From positions 1 through 26,648 of the forward strand of contig DATJJM010000049.1 of NCBI GenBank assembly GCA_035492535.1: DNA of 26,648 nucleotides. The letters run 5' to 3'. Shown piece by piece: positions 1 through 7,994 of the stretch. This DNA comes from JAMXLO01 sp035492535. Its GTDB lineage: Bacteria; Pseudomonadota; Alphaproteobacteria; Acetobacterales; Acetobacteraceae. Position numbers and translations under genes: made by a program. How positions within the stretch are numbered: the first letter of the stretch is position 1; every line of letters starts with the position of its first letter. A model generated the notes under the pieces. It was not told where the DNA came from. It was given only the letters and a program-made list of their open reading frames with translations, and made no database searches.

Positions 1-924
1 GCCGTTGCCGGGGAGAGCGGCAGCGGTAAGACCACCCTCGCCTCGTTACTGCTCGGCTTTCTGCTGCCCAGCGAAGGCGAAATCCGCTTCCGCGGGGAAA
101 ACATCGCGAAATTGCCGGCCGCCAAACGGCGCAGCTTCAGGCGAGAAGTGCAGGCTGTCTTCCAGGACCCGTTCGCCGCGTACAACCCGTTCTATCGCGT
201 GGATCACGTGCTGACTGAACCGCTGCATCTTTTTGGCCTCGTGCGTTCCCGTCACCGGGCGCGTGAGATGATGGAGGCGGCGTGCGAGCGTGTCGGCTTG
301 CATCCTCAGGACACGCTTGGCCGCTTCCCTCATGAGCTTTCCGGCGGACAACGGCAGCGCCTGATGGTCGCCCGCGCCTTGCTGCTGCATCCGAAACTAC
401 TGATCGCCGACGAACCCGTCTCCATGATCGACGCGTCGTTGCGTGCCATCGTGCTGAGCAGCCTGCGCACGCTCAACACCGAGTTCGGAATCCCGATCCT
501 TTATATCACGCATGATCTGACCACGGCCTATCATGTCGCGAATGCGATCATCGTGCTTTATCGCGGCACAATCGTCGAAGCCGGCGACGCGGAATCCGTC
601 ATCCTGAATCCTCAGCATCCGTATACACAGCTTCTGGTCGATTCGATCCCGTCGCCCGATCTCGACACGCCGTGGGGCAACGGCCGTCCCCTCTCGGATG
701 GTTTTTCTGCGCCGACCGCGGAATCGGCCGGCGGCTGCCCCTTCATCGCCCGCTGTCCGCACGCCATGCCACGTTGCGCCACACAGCTACCGCCGCTTTA
801 TGCGCAAAACTCACGCCAGGCGGTACGCTGCGTTCTGCACGAGGACGCGCCTCGCTTCGAGGAAGATGGACTGAGCGATCTTCTCCACCTGAACGCATCA
901 CCATCCAAGGAAATCCCACAATGA
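1..924 (+). CDS. Oligopeptide/dipeptide-type ABC transporter ATPase (5' end cut off)
   Basis: The gene is open from the first base of the window, so its start lies outside. The first residues hold the Walker A motif (GESGSGKTT). The Q-loop (VFQDPFAAYNP), the signature LSGGQRQR, Walker B (LLIADEP) and the H-loop (YITHD) follow in normal order. The C-terminus has the oligopeptide-transporter Cys motif (GGCPFIARCPHAMPRC), typical of DppD/DppF/OppF ATPases and not of sugar or amino-acid importers. It would energise a membrane permease pair whose genes are presumably upstream. The stop codon overlaps the next start (ATGA at 921-924), so the dehydratase gene is probably translationally coupled. Such transporters also carry sugars and glycosides, so in this context the substrate may be a sugar-acid oligomer (inference). 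It could be DppF-like or the second half of a fused DppD-DppF protein. Confidence 0.93.
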   Translation, partial: AVAGESGSGKTTLASLLLGFLLPSEGEIRFRGENIAKLPAAKRRSFRREVQAVFQDPFAAYNPFYRVDHVLTEPLHLFGLVRSRHRAREMMEAACERVGLHPQDTLGRFPHELSGGQRQRLMVARALLLHPKLLIADEPVSMIDASLRAIVLSSLRTLNTEFGIPILYITHDLTTAYHVANAIIVLYRGTIVEAGDAESVILNPQHPYTQLLVDSIPSPDLDTPWGNGRPLSDGFSAPTAESAGGCPFIARCPHAMPRCATQLPPLYAQNSRQAVRCVLHEDAPRFEEDGLSDLLHLNASPSKEIPQ

Positions 925-2099
925 AAATCACCAGGATCCGTACGCTGACCGTGGCGGCGCCGCCGCATCGCAACTGGGTGTTCGTTAAAGTCGAAACCGA
1001 TCAACCCGGGCTGTATGGCTGGGGAGAAGGCACCCTGGAATGGAAGACGCGTGGTGTGGTCGGCACGGTCGAGGATTTCGTGCCGATCTTACTGGGGCAG
1101 GATCCACGCGACGTCACGCGCGTCGTCGAGTTGTTGCAGCGGACATCATTCTGGCCACTCGGCGTGATCGGCCTCACCGCGCTCAGCGCCATCGAACAGG
1201 CTTGCTGGGACATCAAGGGCAAGGATCTGGGCCAGCCGGTCTGGGCGTTGCTCGGCGGCAAGGTGCGTGACCGGATCCGTGTCTACACCCATATCGGCGC
1301 GGGAAAGGTAAAGATCAAACGTCATAGCCGTGACATTCCGAGCTACAGTGAGTCGACCAGCGAACTCCGCGAACAGGGATATACGGCGGTGAAAACCGGG
1401 CCGGTGCCATACACCCACTACGACTTCGATATGCGCGAGGTGAAGCATACCGAGAAGTTGCTGCAATCATTGCGTGATGCGGCCGGCGATGAGATGGACA
1501 TCCTGCTCGATTTCCACGGCCGGCCGTTCTCGTCACGCGCGGCGCTGGCCTACATCGATGCTTGTTCGCCAGCACGGCCGATGTTCGTCGAGGAGCCGAT
1601 CCAACCAGGCGATCCCGTGGCAATGGCGCAGATCGCGCAACTCGCGAAATGTCCGATCGCTACGGGAGAACGCTTGATCACGCACAAGGAATATGAGGAT
1701 CTGTGCGGCCTGCGCGCAGTTACCTATGTGCAGCCGGACCTCTGCCATTGCGGCGGGTTCACGGTCGGCAAGCAGATCGCAGCAACTGCCGCCACGTTCG
1801 GCATCGGCGTCTGCCCACACAATCCGATGGGGCCCATTGCAGGCGCTGTCGGCCTCCATTTTGCAGCGGCGGTGCCGAACTTTTCGATCCTCGAGGAGAT
1901 CACCGGCTCGGTCCCATGGTACGCCGATGTCGTGCAGACGCCTATCCGCCGGGTTGACGGCTATTGGCAACTGCCGACGGCACCCGGACTCGGCGTCGAG
2001 GTCGATGAAAAGGTTGCGGCGCAGCACCCGTTCGAACAGGAGCAAGTCGCCTCGCTTGAGGCTGTCATCAAGCGCGATGGCACGATCGCCAACTGGTAA
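921..2099 (+). CDS. Enolase-superfamily sugar-acid dehydratase, D-galactonate dehydratase-like
   Basis: A 392-residue mandelate racemase/muconate lactonizing enzyme family protein. The ATG at 921 overlaps the upstream stop. Visible active-site residues are Asp197 and His199 in LLDFHGR, Glu224 in FVEEP, Glu250 in IATGERL and His300 in CPHNPMGP. This spacing matches the D-galactonate dehydratase pattern (metal ligands Asp, Glu, Glu; acid/base His pair) with a constant shift of 14-15 residues. These enzymes remove water from an aldonic or aldaric acid to give a 2-keto-3-deoxy acid, using Mg2+, in the cytoplasm. The adjacent uronate-dehydrogenase-like SDR and sugar-acid permease fit an oxidative sugar-acid pathway. 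The substrate could be galactonate, gluconate, mannonate or an aldarate; sequence alone does not settle it. No aldolase for the keto-deoxy product is present in the window. Confidence 0.9.
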   Translation: MKITRIRTLTVAAPPHRNWVFVKVETDQPGLYGWGEGTLEWKTRGVVGTVEDFVPILLGQDPRDVTRVVELLQRTSFWPLGVIGLTALSAIEQACWDIKGKDLGQPVWALLGGKVRDRIRVYTHIGAGKVKIKRHSRDIPSYSESTSELREQGYTAVKTGPVPYTHYDFDMREVKHTEKLLQSLRDAAGDEMDILLDFHGRPFSSRAALAYIDACSPARPMFVEEPIQPGDPVAMAQIAQLAKCPIATGERLITHKEYEDLCGLRAVTYVQPDLCHCGGFTVGKQIAATAATFGIGVCPHNPMGPIAGAVGLHFAAAVPNFSILEEITGSVPWYADVVQTPIRRVDGYWQLPTAPGLGVEVDEKVAAQHPFEQEQVASLEAVIKRDGTIANW

Positions 2100-2114
2100 G
2101 GCGAGCCGCGCGGA

Positions 2115-2933
2115 ATGAAAACCGTCCTCATTACGGGTGCCACCGGCAATATCGGCCGCAAGCTGCGAACACATCTCGAGCACACTGGGAAGTACGCGTT
2201 GCGCTTCCTCTGCCTCAATCCTCAGCATGATCCGAGCGTCCATACCGCGGATCTCAGCGTCTATAGCGACGACTGGGCTGCCGAGTTCAGCGGTGTAGAC
2301 TCGGTACTGCTGGTGGCCGCCGACCCGAGCCCTCGCGCAGGCTGGGGACGCATCCAGTCGCGCAACATCGATCTCATGCTGAACGTGATGGCGGCGGCAG
2401 CGGCGCATCGGGTCCGTCGCGTCGTGTTCGCCAGCTCCAACTTCGTGGTCGCCGGACATCGCTTTGCGCGCGGCGTGCTCAGCACGGCGATGGAACCGGC
2501 GCCGATCAACGCCTATGGCGCGTCGAAACTGTTCGGCGAGCGCGTGGGGAAAGCTTTTGCCGAGCGCTACGGCATATCGTTTATCGCGTTTCGCATCGGC
2601 GTTTGCCAGCGCGCCCACGGCAACCAGCACGGGCCGTGGATTCCTTTTGGTCACTGGGGACAAGCCATGTGGGTGAGCGACCGCGATCTCTGCCGTGCTT
2701 TCGAGCATGCGATCAATGACGAACGCATCACTTTCGGGGTCTACAACCTGGTCTCGAACAATCCGGGAATGCGCTGGGAGATCGAGTCGCTGGCCCGAGA
2801 TCTTGGTTTCGAGCCCCAGGACGGCGAGCCAATGCGCGTGCCCGTATCACAAAACGTCAAGGCTGCTCTCGCCTGGTTGCGCGATGTCGGGCTGCGCAGT
2901 CTCGGCGAGAGGCTTGTTGGCGCGCGTTGGTAA
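2115..2933 (+). CDS. NAD(P)-dependent SDR, uronate dehydrogenase/epimerase-like
   Basis: A 272-residue extended short-chain dehydrogenase with an N-terminal Rossmann motif (GATGNIG, residues 8-14) and the catalytic YGASK (Tyr134, Lys138) with upstream Ser107/Ser108. The length and the FRIGVCQ segment resemble uronate dehydrogenases, which oxidise glucuronate or galacturonate to the aldarolactone with NAD+. That would feed the neighbouring dehydratase. It begins 15 bp after the dehydratase stop and is followed 24 bp later by the MFS permease, so it belongs to the same operon. There is only a weak ribosome site before the ATG. A nucleoside-diphosphate-sugar epimerase is the alternative, but such proteins are usually longer (about 310-340 residues). 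The family call is strong; the exact substrate is inferred. Confidence 0.82.
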   Translation: MKTVLITGATGNIGRKLRTHLEHTGKYALRFLCLNPQHDPSVHTADLSVYSDDWAAEFSGVDSVLLVAADPSPRAGWGRIQSRNIDLMLNVMAAAAAHRVRRVVFASSNFVVAGHRFARGVLSTAMEPAPINAYGASKLFGERVGKAFAERYGISFIAFRIGVCQRAHGNQHGPWIPFGHWGQAMWVSDRDLCRAFEHAINDERITFGVYNLVSNNPGMRWEIESLARDLGFEPQDGEPMRVPVSQNVKAALAWLRDVGLRSLGERLVGARW

Positions 2934-2957
2934 GGCGGATTATGCGGAGGAACTGTG

Positions 2958-4280
2958 ATGAAGCTGGGCGTGCCGAACATTCCCAATCGTCGTTGGCGGA
3001 TCGGGGGCGTGCTTGCTCTCGGCGTACTCATCAATTACTTCGATCGTGTTGCACTGCCCGTGGCAGTGCCTCAGCTTCAACATGACATGGCGCTTAACGC
3101 GGCGCAGATCGGTATTCTCCTGTCCGCCTTCGCCTGGTCTTATGGAAGTCTGCAGATCCCGGTCGGTATGGTACTTGATCGATTCGGCGTGAAGCGCGTC
3201 GGGCGATGGAGCGCCGGACTGTGGGGCGTTGCGTCGGCCATAACGGCAGCGGCGACAGGCTATTGGAGCTTGTTCATTGGCCGTTTCCTTCTTGGCGTGG
3301 CGGAAGCACCGTCCTTTCCTGGCTCCTCAAAGGCAACGGGCTACTGGTTTCCTCGTCGGGAACGTGGGTTGGCGACGGCGATCTTCGATGCATCGCAGAA
3401 ATTCGGAAACGTCGTCGGCGTGCCAGTCGTTGCCTTCGCCATCTTTGCCTTTGGCTGGCGCGCCGGATTTCTCATCACCGCGCTGCTGAGCTTCGGCTAT
3501 TTCATCGTCTTTTACCGCTGGTATCGTGATCCGAGCGAGGACCCGCAACTGACCAGTGCAGAGCGTGACTACATCCTGGCAGGCGGCGGCAATCAGGAAG
3601 GTCGTGCGCATGGCAATTCCAGTGCGATGCTTGGCTACCTGCTCCGCTCGCGCAAGGTCTGGGGGCTGACCATCGGCTTCGGTGCCTATGGCTATTCCAT
3701 GAACCTGTTCACCAGCTGGCTACCCACCTACCTCGTGCAGACGATGCACATGAACATCATCCGCTCGGCGGCCTTCACGATGATCCCCTGGAGTTTCGCG
3801 ACAATCACCGACCTGGCCATTGGCGGATGGGCGATCGATTTCTTTATCAAGCGTGGCAATGATGAGACGGTGGTGCGCAAGACGATTCTCGTTCTTGGTA
3901 TGCTGACCGGCCTTATGGTGTTCGGCGCCGTCTTCACCACGGATCGATTTTGGGCACTCCTCTGGATCACGATCTCGCTGTGCGGTCTCGCCGCCGCTGC
4001 GCCGGCCGGCTGGTCGATCCCTTCGCTGATCGCGCCCCGCGGGGGCAACGGAACAGTCGGCGGTATAATGAACTTCCTCAATAGCATGATGGGGATTACC
4101 TCGCCGATCGTAACTGGCTTCATTGTGCTGAAGACCGGGTCGTTCAGTTCGGCCTTCGTTGTCGCCGGCGTGGTCCTGGTGATCGGAATCTTCTTCTATG
4201 TGTTCGTCCTCGGACGCATCGAGCCTGTGCCCGATCTCGTTCTCCAGCCACGGGATGATGCCGTACTGCACCGCGCATGA
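2958..4280 (+). CDS. MFS permease, anion:cation symporter type (sugar acid/hexuronate uptake)
   Basis: A 440-residue polytopic membrane protein. It begins with the INYFDRVALPVA segment in helix 1, characteristic of the ACS family that includes the galactonate, glucarate and hexuronate permeases, and has the loop 2-3 motif GMVLDRFGVKRVGRW. A GGAGG at 2946-2950 lies 7 bases before the ATG at 2958, which favours that start over the GTG at 2955. As the last gene of the operon it is the likely importer for the monomeric sugar acid processed by the dehydratase and dehydrogenase. It ends convergently with the GntR gene, 31 bp away, and I see no obvious terminator hairpin between them. Confidence 0.9.
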   Translation: MKLGVPNIPNRRWRIGGVLALGVLINYFDRVALPVAVPQLQHDMALNAAQIGILLSAFAWSYGSLQIPVGMVLDRFGVKRVGRWSAGLWGVASAITAAATGYWSLFIGRFLLGVAEAPSFPGSSKATGYWFPRRERGLATAIFDASQKFGNVVGVPVVAFAIFAFGWRAGFLITALLSFGYFIVFYRWYRDPSEDPQLTSAERDYILAGGGNQEGRAHGNSSAMLGYLLRSRKVWGLTIGFGAYGYSMNLFTSWLPTYLVQTMHMNIIRSAAFTMIPWSFATITDLAIGGWAIDFFIKRGNDETVVRKTILVLGMLTGLMVFGAVFTTDRFWALLWITISLCGLAAAAPAGWSIPSLIAPRGGNGTVGGIMNFLNSMMGITSPIVTGFIVLKTGSFSSAFVVAGVVLVIGIFFYVFVLGRIEPVPDLVLQPRDDAVLHRA

Positions 4281-4311
4281 CGTGTGAAGCGCATTCGGAC
4301 GATGCCGCGTT

Positions 4312-5037
4312 CTATGGCGTCCGCGCCGCAAGTGCTCGGCGGACGGCGCGGTGCGAGACCTTGAGCAGGCGGCGCATGTAGCGCTCGGATGCTTCCGCTT
4401 CACCGCGCAGGATGGCACGGCAGATGTGCCCGTGCAGTGCCTGCTCCGTCTGGGACATCGGCGAACGGCGCTGGCTGAGCGTAAAGGACAACTGCAGCGC
4501 GGTGCGGATCGCCGAACCCAGTGAGATCAGGAACAGGTTGCCCGTGGCGGCGAAAATTGCCAAATGGAACTTCAGATCTGCGGCCACGCGTTGTTCGGTC
4601 GTGAGACTGGTGTCGGCAAGCACGTGGAAATGCGCTTGGATCTGCACCTTGTCCGACGGGCCACCTTGCACGGCGGCAAGGGCGCAGGCGCGCGGCTCGA
4701 AACAATCCCGCACTTCGTATAGCTGGTCGACGATCTCTGCGGTCACCCCGCGCTGCATGCGCCAGGACAGCAGCTCGGCATCGAACTGGTTCCATCGTGC
4801 AGTCGGCAGCACGCGGGTGCCCTTGCGTGGCTCCCCTTCGATCAGCCCCTTGCCGTGCAATCGCTTCACCGCCTCGCGGACAGTCGTGCGGCTGACACCA
4901 AAGATGCTGCACAGATCTGCCTCGGTCGGCAGTACCTGGTCCGGTACGTATTCACCGGCAACGATGCGGCCGCCTAGCTCGGCGGTGACTCGGGAGCATA
5001 GTCTTCCACCGGAACGTTCCGGCACACTTTCCTCCAT
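4312..5037 (-). CDS. GntR-family transcriptional regulator with FCD domain
   Basis: A 241-residue protein with an N-terminal winged helix-turn-helix (LPTEADLCSIFGVSRTTVREAVKRL, about residues 36-60, given here as the span) and a C-terminal all-helical FCD domain. His residues in DLKFHLAIF and HGHICRAIL are of the kind that bind metal or ligand in this family. The closest functional group is the DgoR/LgoR/UxuR-like repressors of sugar-acid catabolism, which release DNA when they bind the sugar acid. It lies between the sugar-acid operon (convergent) and the sugar ABC operon (divergent), so it may control both. The 104 bp divergent gap contains an ATCATACAA half-site (5095-5103). The start is the ATG at 5037; no strong ribosome site is visible. 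Confidence 0.9.
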   Translation of the reverse strand: MEESVPERSGGRLCSRVTAELGGRIVAGEYVPDQVLPTEADLCSIFGVSRTTVREAVKRLHGKGLIEGEPRKGTRVLPTARWNQFDAELLSWRMQRGVTAEIVDQLYEVRDCFEPRACALAAVQGGPSDKVQIQAHFHVLADTSLTTEQRVAADLKFHLAIFAATGNLFLISLGSAIRTALQLSFTLSQRRSPMSQTEQALHGHICRAILRGEAEASERYMRRLLKVSHRAVRRALAARTP

Positions 5038-5141
5038 GCACGTGTCAGGCCGCTGCTTGACAACACTAAGAGGCCCCGAATAGCGTCGTCAATTATCATA
5101 CAAATGGCGGTGCCAGCACCGCCGAAGATCCGGGGGAGAAC
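5038..5141. promoter_or_regulatory. Divergent promoter/operator region between GntR gene and sugar ABC operon
   Basis: This 104 bp gap must hold both divergent promoters. On the + strand a perfect TTGACA (5057-5062) is followed at 18 bp only by a poor -10 (TAGCGT, 5081-5086). A better -10-like TATCAT lies at 5094-5099. The minus strand reads TTGTATGATAATT over 5091-5103, including TATGAT, so the repressor half-site and a -10 could coincide. The nonamer ATCATACAA (5095-5103) recurs in the promoter of the amino-acid operon at 23226-23234. TTGTA/TACAA half-sites are known for some FCD GntR regulators. The exact promoter positions are uncertain. Confidence 0.45.
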
Positions 5142-6212
5142 GTGGCCAACCTGAGCCTGCGGCAGGTCTCGAAGCGTTTTGGCCACGTGGAGGTGCTTCG
5201 CGACCTGTCGTTGGAAATCCCCGCGGGCGAGTTTGCGGTCTTCCTGGGCCCGTCCGGCTGCGGCAAGTCTACCTTGCTGCGCATTGTCGCCGGGCTTGAA
5301 GCGCCGACCTCCGGTGAAGTCCATCTCGGAGCAGAACGCATCGACACCATGTCGCCAGGTGACCGTGGCGTCGCGATGGTGTTCCAGCACTATGCCCTCT
5401 ACCCGCACATGACGGTGCGGCAGAACATGGCGTTCGGCTTACAGAACATCGGCACCCCACCGGAGGAGATCACGCGCAAGATCTCCGAGGCAGCGGCAAT
5501 GCTGGAAATCGCCCACCTGCTGGATCGGAAGCCGGGGCAACTGAGTGGCGGACAACGCCAGCGCGTCGCCATCGGCCGTGCCATCGTCAAGCAGCCGAAG
5601 GCGTTCCTGTTCGACGAGCCACTCTCCAACCTAGACGCGGCGCTGCGCAGCCGCACGCGCATAGAGCTGGCCCGCCTGCACCAGCGCATGCAGACCACCA
5701 TGATCTTCGTCACCCACGACCAAGTGGAAGCGATGACCATGGCAACACGCATCGTGGTGATGAATCAGGGCCGTATCGAGCAGGTCGGCACGCCGATGGA
5801 AGTGTATCAGCAGCCGGATACCCGTTTCGTCGCTGGCTTCGTCGGCACGCCAGCCATGAATTTCCTGCCTGTCGCGCGCGTCGAGGAACGCGCCGGCCGA
5901 GCCGTCGCATGCCTGCCCGACGGCACCGAGATCGCCACAACTGTGCCCGTTGGCCATCTGCCGTCCGGCGACCTCACGCTCGGCATCCGCGCTGAGCACA
6001 TCGTGCCCGGCGACGGTGCCGAGGCCCGTGTCGTCGTCATCGAGCGCCTTGGCGAGCGCACGCTCATCTATGCTGACCTGCGCGACGGCAGCACGGTGGT
6101 CTACGATGAGCCGGGCGATGTGCGGCTCGACATCGGGCAGCCCGTGCGGCTCGCCTTCGATGGTGCAGCCGTGCACTTGTTCGGTCCGGATGGAATGACG
6201 CTCCGTGGCTGA
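5142..6212 (+). CDS. Sugar ABC importer ATPase, MalK/UgpC (CUT1) family
   Basis: A 356-residue cytoplasmic ATPase with Walker A (GPSGCGKST, 36-43), Q-loop (FQHYALYPHMTV), signature LSGGQRQR (134-141), Walker B (AFLFDEP, 154-160), the D-loop SNLDAALR and H-loop His192. After residue 235 it has a C-terminal TOBE/OB regulatory domain, as in MalK/UgpC proteins. Length is normal for the family. The GTG start at 5142 follows a purine run (GGGGGAG, 5132-5138) at a short 3-base spacing. It is the first gene of the ABC importer operon and overlaps the first permease gene by 8 bp. Confidence 0.94.
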   Translation: MANLSLRQVSKRFGHVEVLRDLSLEIPAGEFAVFLGPSGCGKSTLLRIVAGLEAPTSGEVHLGAERIDTMSPGDRGVAMVFQHYALYPHMTVRQNMAFGLQNIGTPPEEITRKISEAAAMLEIAHLLDRKPGQLSGGQRQRVAIGRAIVKQPKAFLFDEPLSNLDAALRSRTRIELARLHQRMQTTMIFVTHDQVEAMTMATRIVVMNQGRIEQVGTPMEVYQQPDTRFVAGFVGTPAMNFLPVARVEERAGRAVACLPDGTEIATTVPVGHLPSGDLTLGIRAEHIVPGDGAEARVVVIERLGERTLIYADLRDGSTVVYDEPGDVRLDIGQPVRLAFDGAAVHLFGPDGMTLRG

Positions 6213-7116
6213 TCCCAAGGGCGCACCCAGCCGCGGCAGCACCGGCGCTGCGATCGGCGAGAAACACGCAGCCAACCTGCTCTTTGTGCTGCCCTACCTG
6301 CTTGTCCTCCTCGTTCTGCTGCTCATTCCGCTCGGGCTTGGCATTTGGCTGTCGTTCCAGGACTACGACATGCTGGGTGGCTGGAACGGTGGCGTCGGGC
6401 TCGATAATTTCCGCAATCTGCTGGACGATTCAATCTTCCCAGGCGCTGTGCGAAACACCGTGGTGTTCGTTCTGATCACCACGCCGGCATTCGTCGGGCT
6501 CGGGCTGTTCCTGGCACTCGCGTTGAATGATTCGCTACGCCGCAGCGCCGTACTGCGCACGGTGTTTTTCGGATCGTCGGTACTCTCGGTCACGATCGTA
6601 ACGCTGATCTGGCGCCTGGTGTATCTCCCGGACCGCGGGCTGGCAGCGGACATCCTCGGCCTGGTCGGTCTCCACGGCTTTGACCCCGTCACCAGCGAGA
6701 CCTGGGCACTGCCGGCAATTGCGGTGGTTACCGTGTGGTGGATCATTGGCCTGCCCATGACGCTGTTCCTCGCCGCGCTGCAACAGATCCCGGCCGAACT
6801 ATACGAAGCCGCGGCACTGGACCACGCCTCCCGCCTCACCACGCTGCGGAACATCACATTGCCTTCCATACGGCGCACGATCGCGGTCGTGGCGGTTATC
6901 GAGATCGTGTTGCAATTCCAGCTCTTCGGTCAGGCGCTGCTGATCACTGGCGGCGGCCCCAACAACCATTCGCGCCCGATCGTGCAGTTCATCTACGAGG
7001 CAGGCTTCCGCGATCTTCAGCTCGGTTTCGCCGCCGCCGCCTCGCAGGTGCTGTTCGCGCTCATGCTGCTGGCCGCGCTCGGGCAGATGTGGCTCTCGCG
7101 CCGGGGCGAGAACTGA
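6205..7116 (+). CDS. Sugar ABC permease, UgpA/MalF-like
   Basis: A 303-residue inner-membrane permease with about six transmembrane helices and the binding-protein-dependent transport EAA loop (YEAAALDHASRLTTLRNITLP) that docks on the ATPase. The GTG start lies within the end of the ATPase gene (8 bp overlap), indicating translational coupling. The N-terminus begins with a short hydrophilic segment, then the first helix (LLFVLPYLLVLLVLLLIPLG). It pairs with the next permease to form the CUT1 translocation channel. Confidence 0.93.
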   Translation: MADPKGAPSRGSTGAAIGEKHAANLLFVLPYLLVLLVLLLIPLGLGIWLSFQDYDMLGGWNGGVGLDNFRNLLDDSIFPGAVRNTVVFVLITTPAFVGLGLFLALALNDSLRRSAVLRTVFFGSSVLSVTIVTLIWRLVYLPDRGLAADILGLVGLHGFDPVTSETWALPAIAVVTVWWIIGLPMTLFLAALQQIPAELYEAAALDHASRLTTLRNITLPSIRRTIAVVAVIEIVLQFQLFGQALLITGGGPNNHSRPIVQFIYEAGFRDLQLGFAAAASQVLFALMLLAALGQMWLSRRGEN

Positions 7117-7118
7117 GC

Positions 7119-7958
7119 ATGGAAAGCTGGCACCGCGGACGTTCGTTGGGCGACAGGCTGCTGCTGCTGGCTGTGATGCTGCTGGCGATAGCCTGGATTG
7201 CGCCGATCGTCTGGGTGGTCGGCCTGAGTTTCAAACCGAACGAGGTACTGATGCGCAGCACGGGCGGGATCATCTTCCCGCCCTTCACCCTGAAGAACTA
7301 CACCGACATCCTGGCTGCCAGTTCCGTGTTCGGCTGGATGGCCAACAGCGCCATCGTGGCGGTCGGCCAGACCGTGCTCACGCTGGTGATCGCCTCGCTC
7401 GCAGGCTACGGCTTCGCCCGCACCGATTTCCCCGGCCGCCGGGTGCTGTTCGTGCTGCTGCTGGCCGCGCTCGCCGTACCGGAGCAGGCCGTGATCGTGC
7501 CATTGCACACCATGTTCGCTCAGGCCGGTCTGCATAACACCTACATCGCCCTGATCGCTCCACGGCTCGCCTTCCCGTTCGGCGTATTGCTGATGACGCA
7601 GTATTTCCGCGCCATTCCGGCAGAGATTGAAGAGGCTGCATTGCTCGATCGTGCATCGCGGCTGAAGGTGTTCTGGCGGATCGTGCTGCCGCTCTCGATC
7701 CCGGCGCAGGCGACCCTCGGTATCTACACCTTCCTGCACGCCTGGAATGACTATTTCTGGCCGCTCGTTTCCGCAACCAAGCCGGAGATGTACACCCTGA
7801 CGGTTGGCCTGGCCTCGATGCAGACCAACTTCGCCCAGACCGAGGGTATCGGCTTCCTCATGGCACAGGCGGTATTTGCCGGGCTGCCGGTGCTGATCCT
7901 GTATCTGTTCTTCCAACGCCACATCGTCAGCGCCGTTGCCGGCGGCGGCGCCCGATAA
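7119..7958 (+). CDS. Sugar ABC permease, UgpE/MalG-like
   Basis: A 279-residue second permease subunit. The ATG at 7119 is chosen because it lies 2 bp after the preceding stop and gives the usual N-terminus, a short cytoplasmic leader and then helix 1 (LLLLAVMLLAIAWIAPIVWV). The reading frame is also open further upstream, but only as an out-of-frame overlap of the first permease. The EAA loop is EEAALLDRASRLKVFWRIVLP, and the C-terminal helix ends near QRHIVSAVAGG, as in MalG/UgpE/LacG proteins. It acts with the upstream permease and ATPase as one importer. Confidence 0.93.
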   Translation: MESWHRGRSLGDRLLLLAVMLLAIAWIAPIVWVVGLSFKPNEVLMRSTGGIIFPPFTLKNYTDILAASSVFGWMANSAIVAVGQTVLTLVIASLAGYGFARTDFPGRRVLFVLLLAALAVPEQAVIVPLHTMFAQAGLHNTYIALIAPRLAFPFGVLLMTQYFRAIPAEIEEAALLDRASRLKVFWRIVLPLSIPAQATLGIYTFLHAWNDYFWPLVSATKPEMYTLTVGLASMQTNFAQTEGIGFLMAQAVFAGLPVLILYLFFQRHIVSAVAGGGAR

Positions 7959-7994
7959 CCCGACCCTGCAACCATGAAACCAAGGGAGCACGCC

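Noticed and set aside
1533..2708. 391-codon minus-strand frame
   Set aside because: It is antisense to the dehydratase and SDR genes, with no recognisable domain.
5057..5086. TTGACA as a strong sigma-70 promoter for the sugar ABC operon
   Set aside because: The -35 is perfect, but the -10 at 18 bp (TAGCGT) matches only three bases, so the promoter is not called separately.
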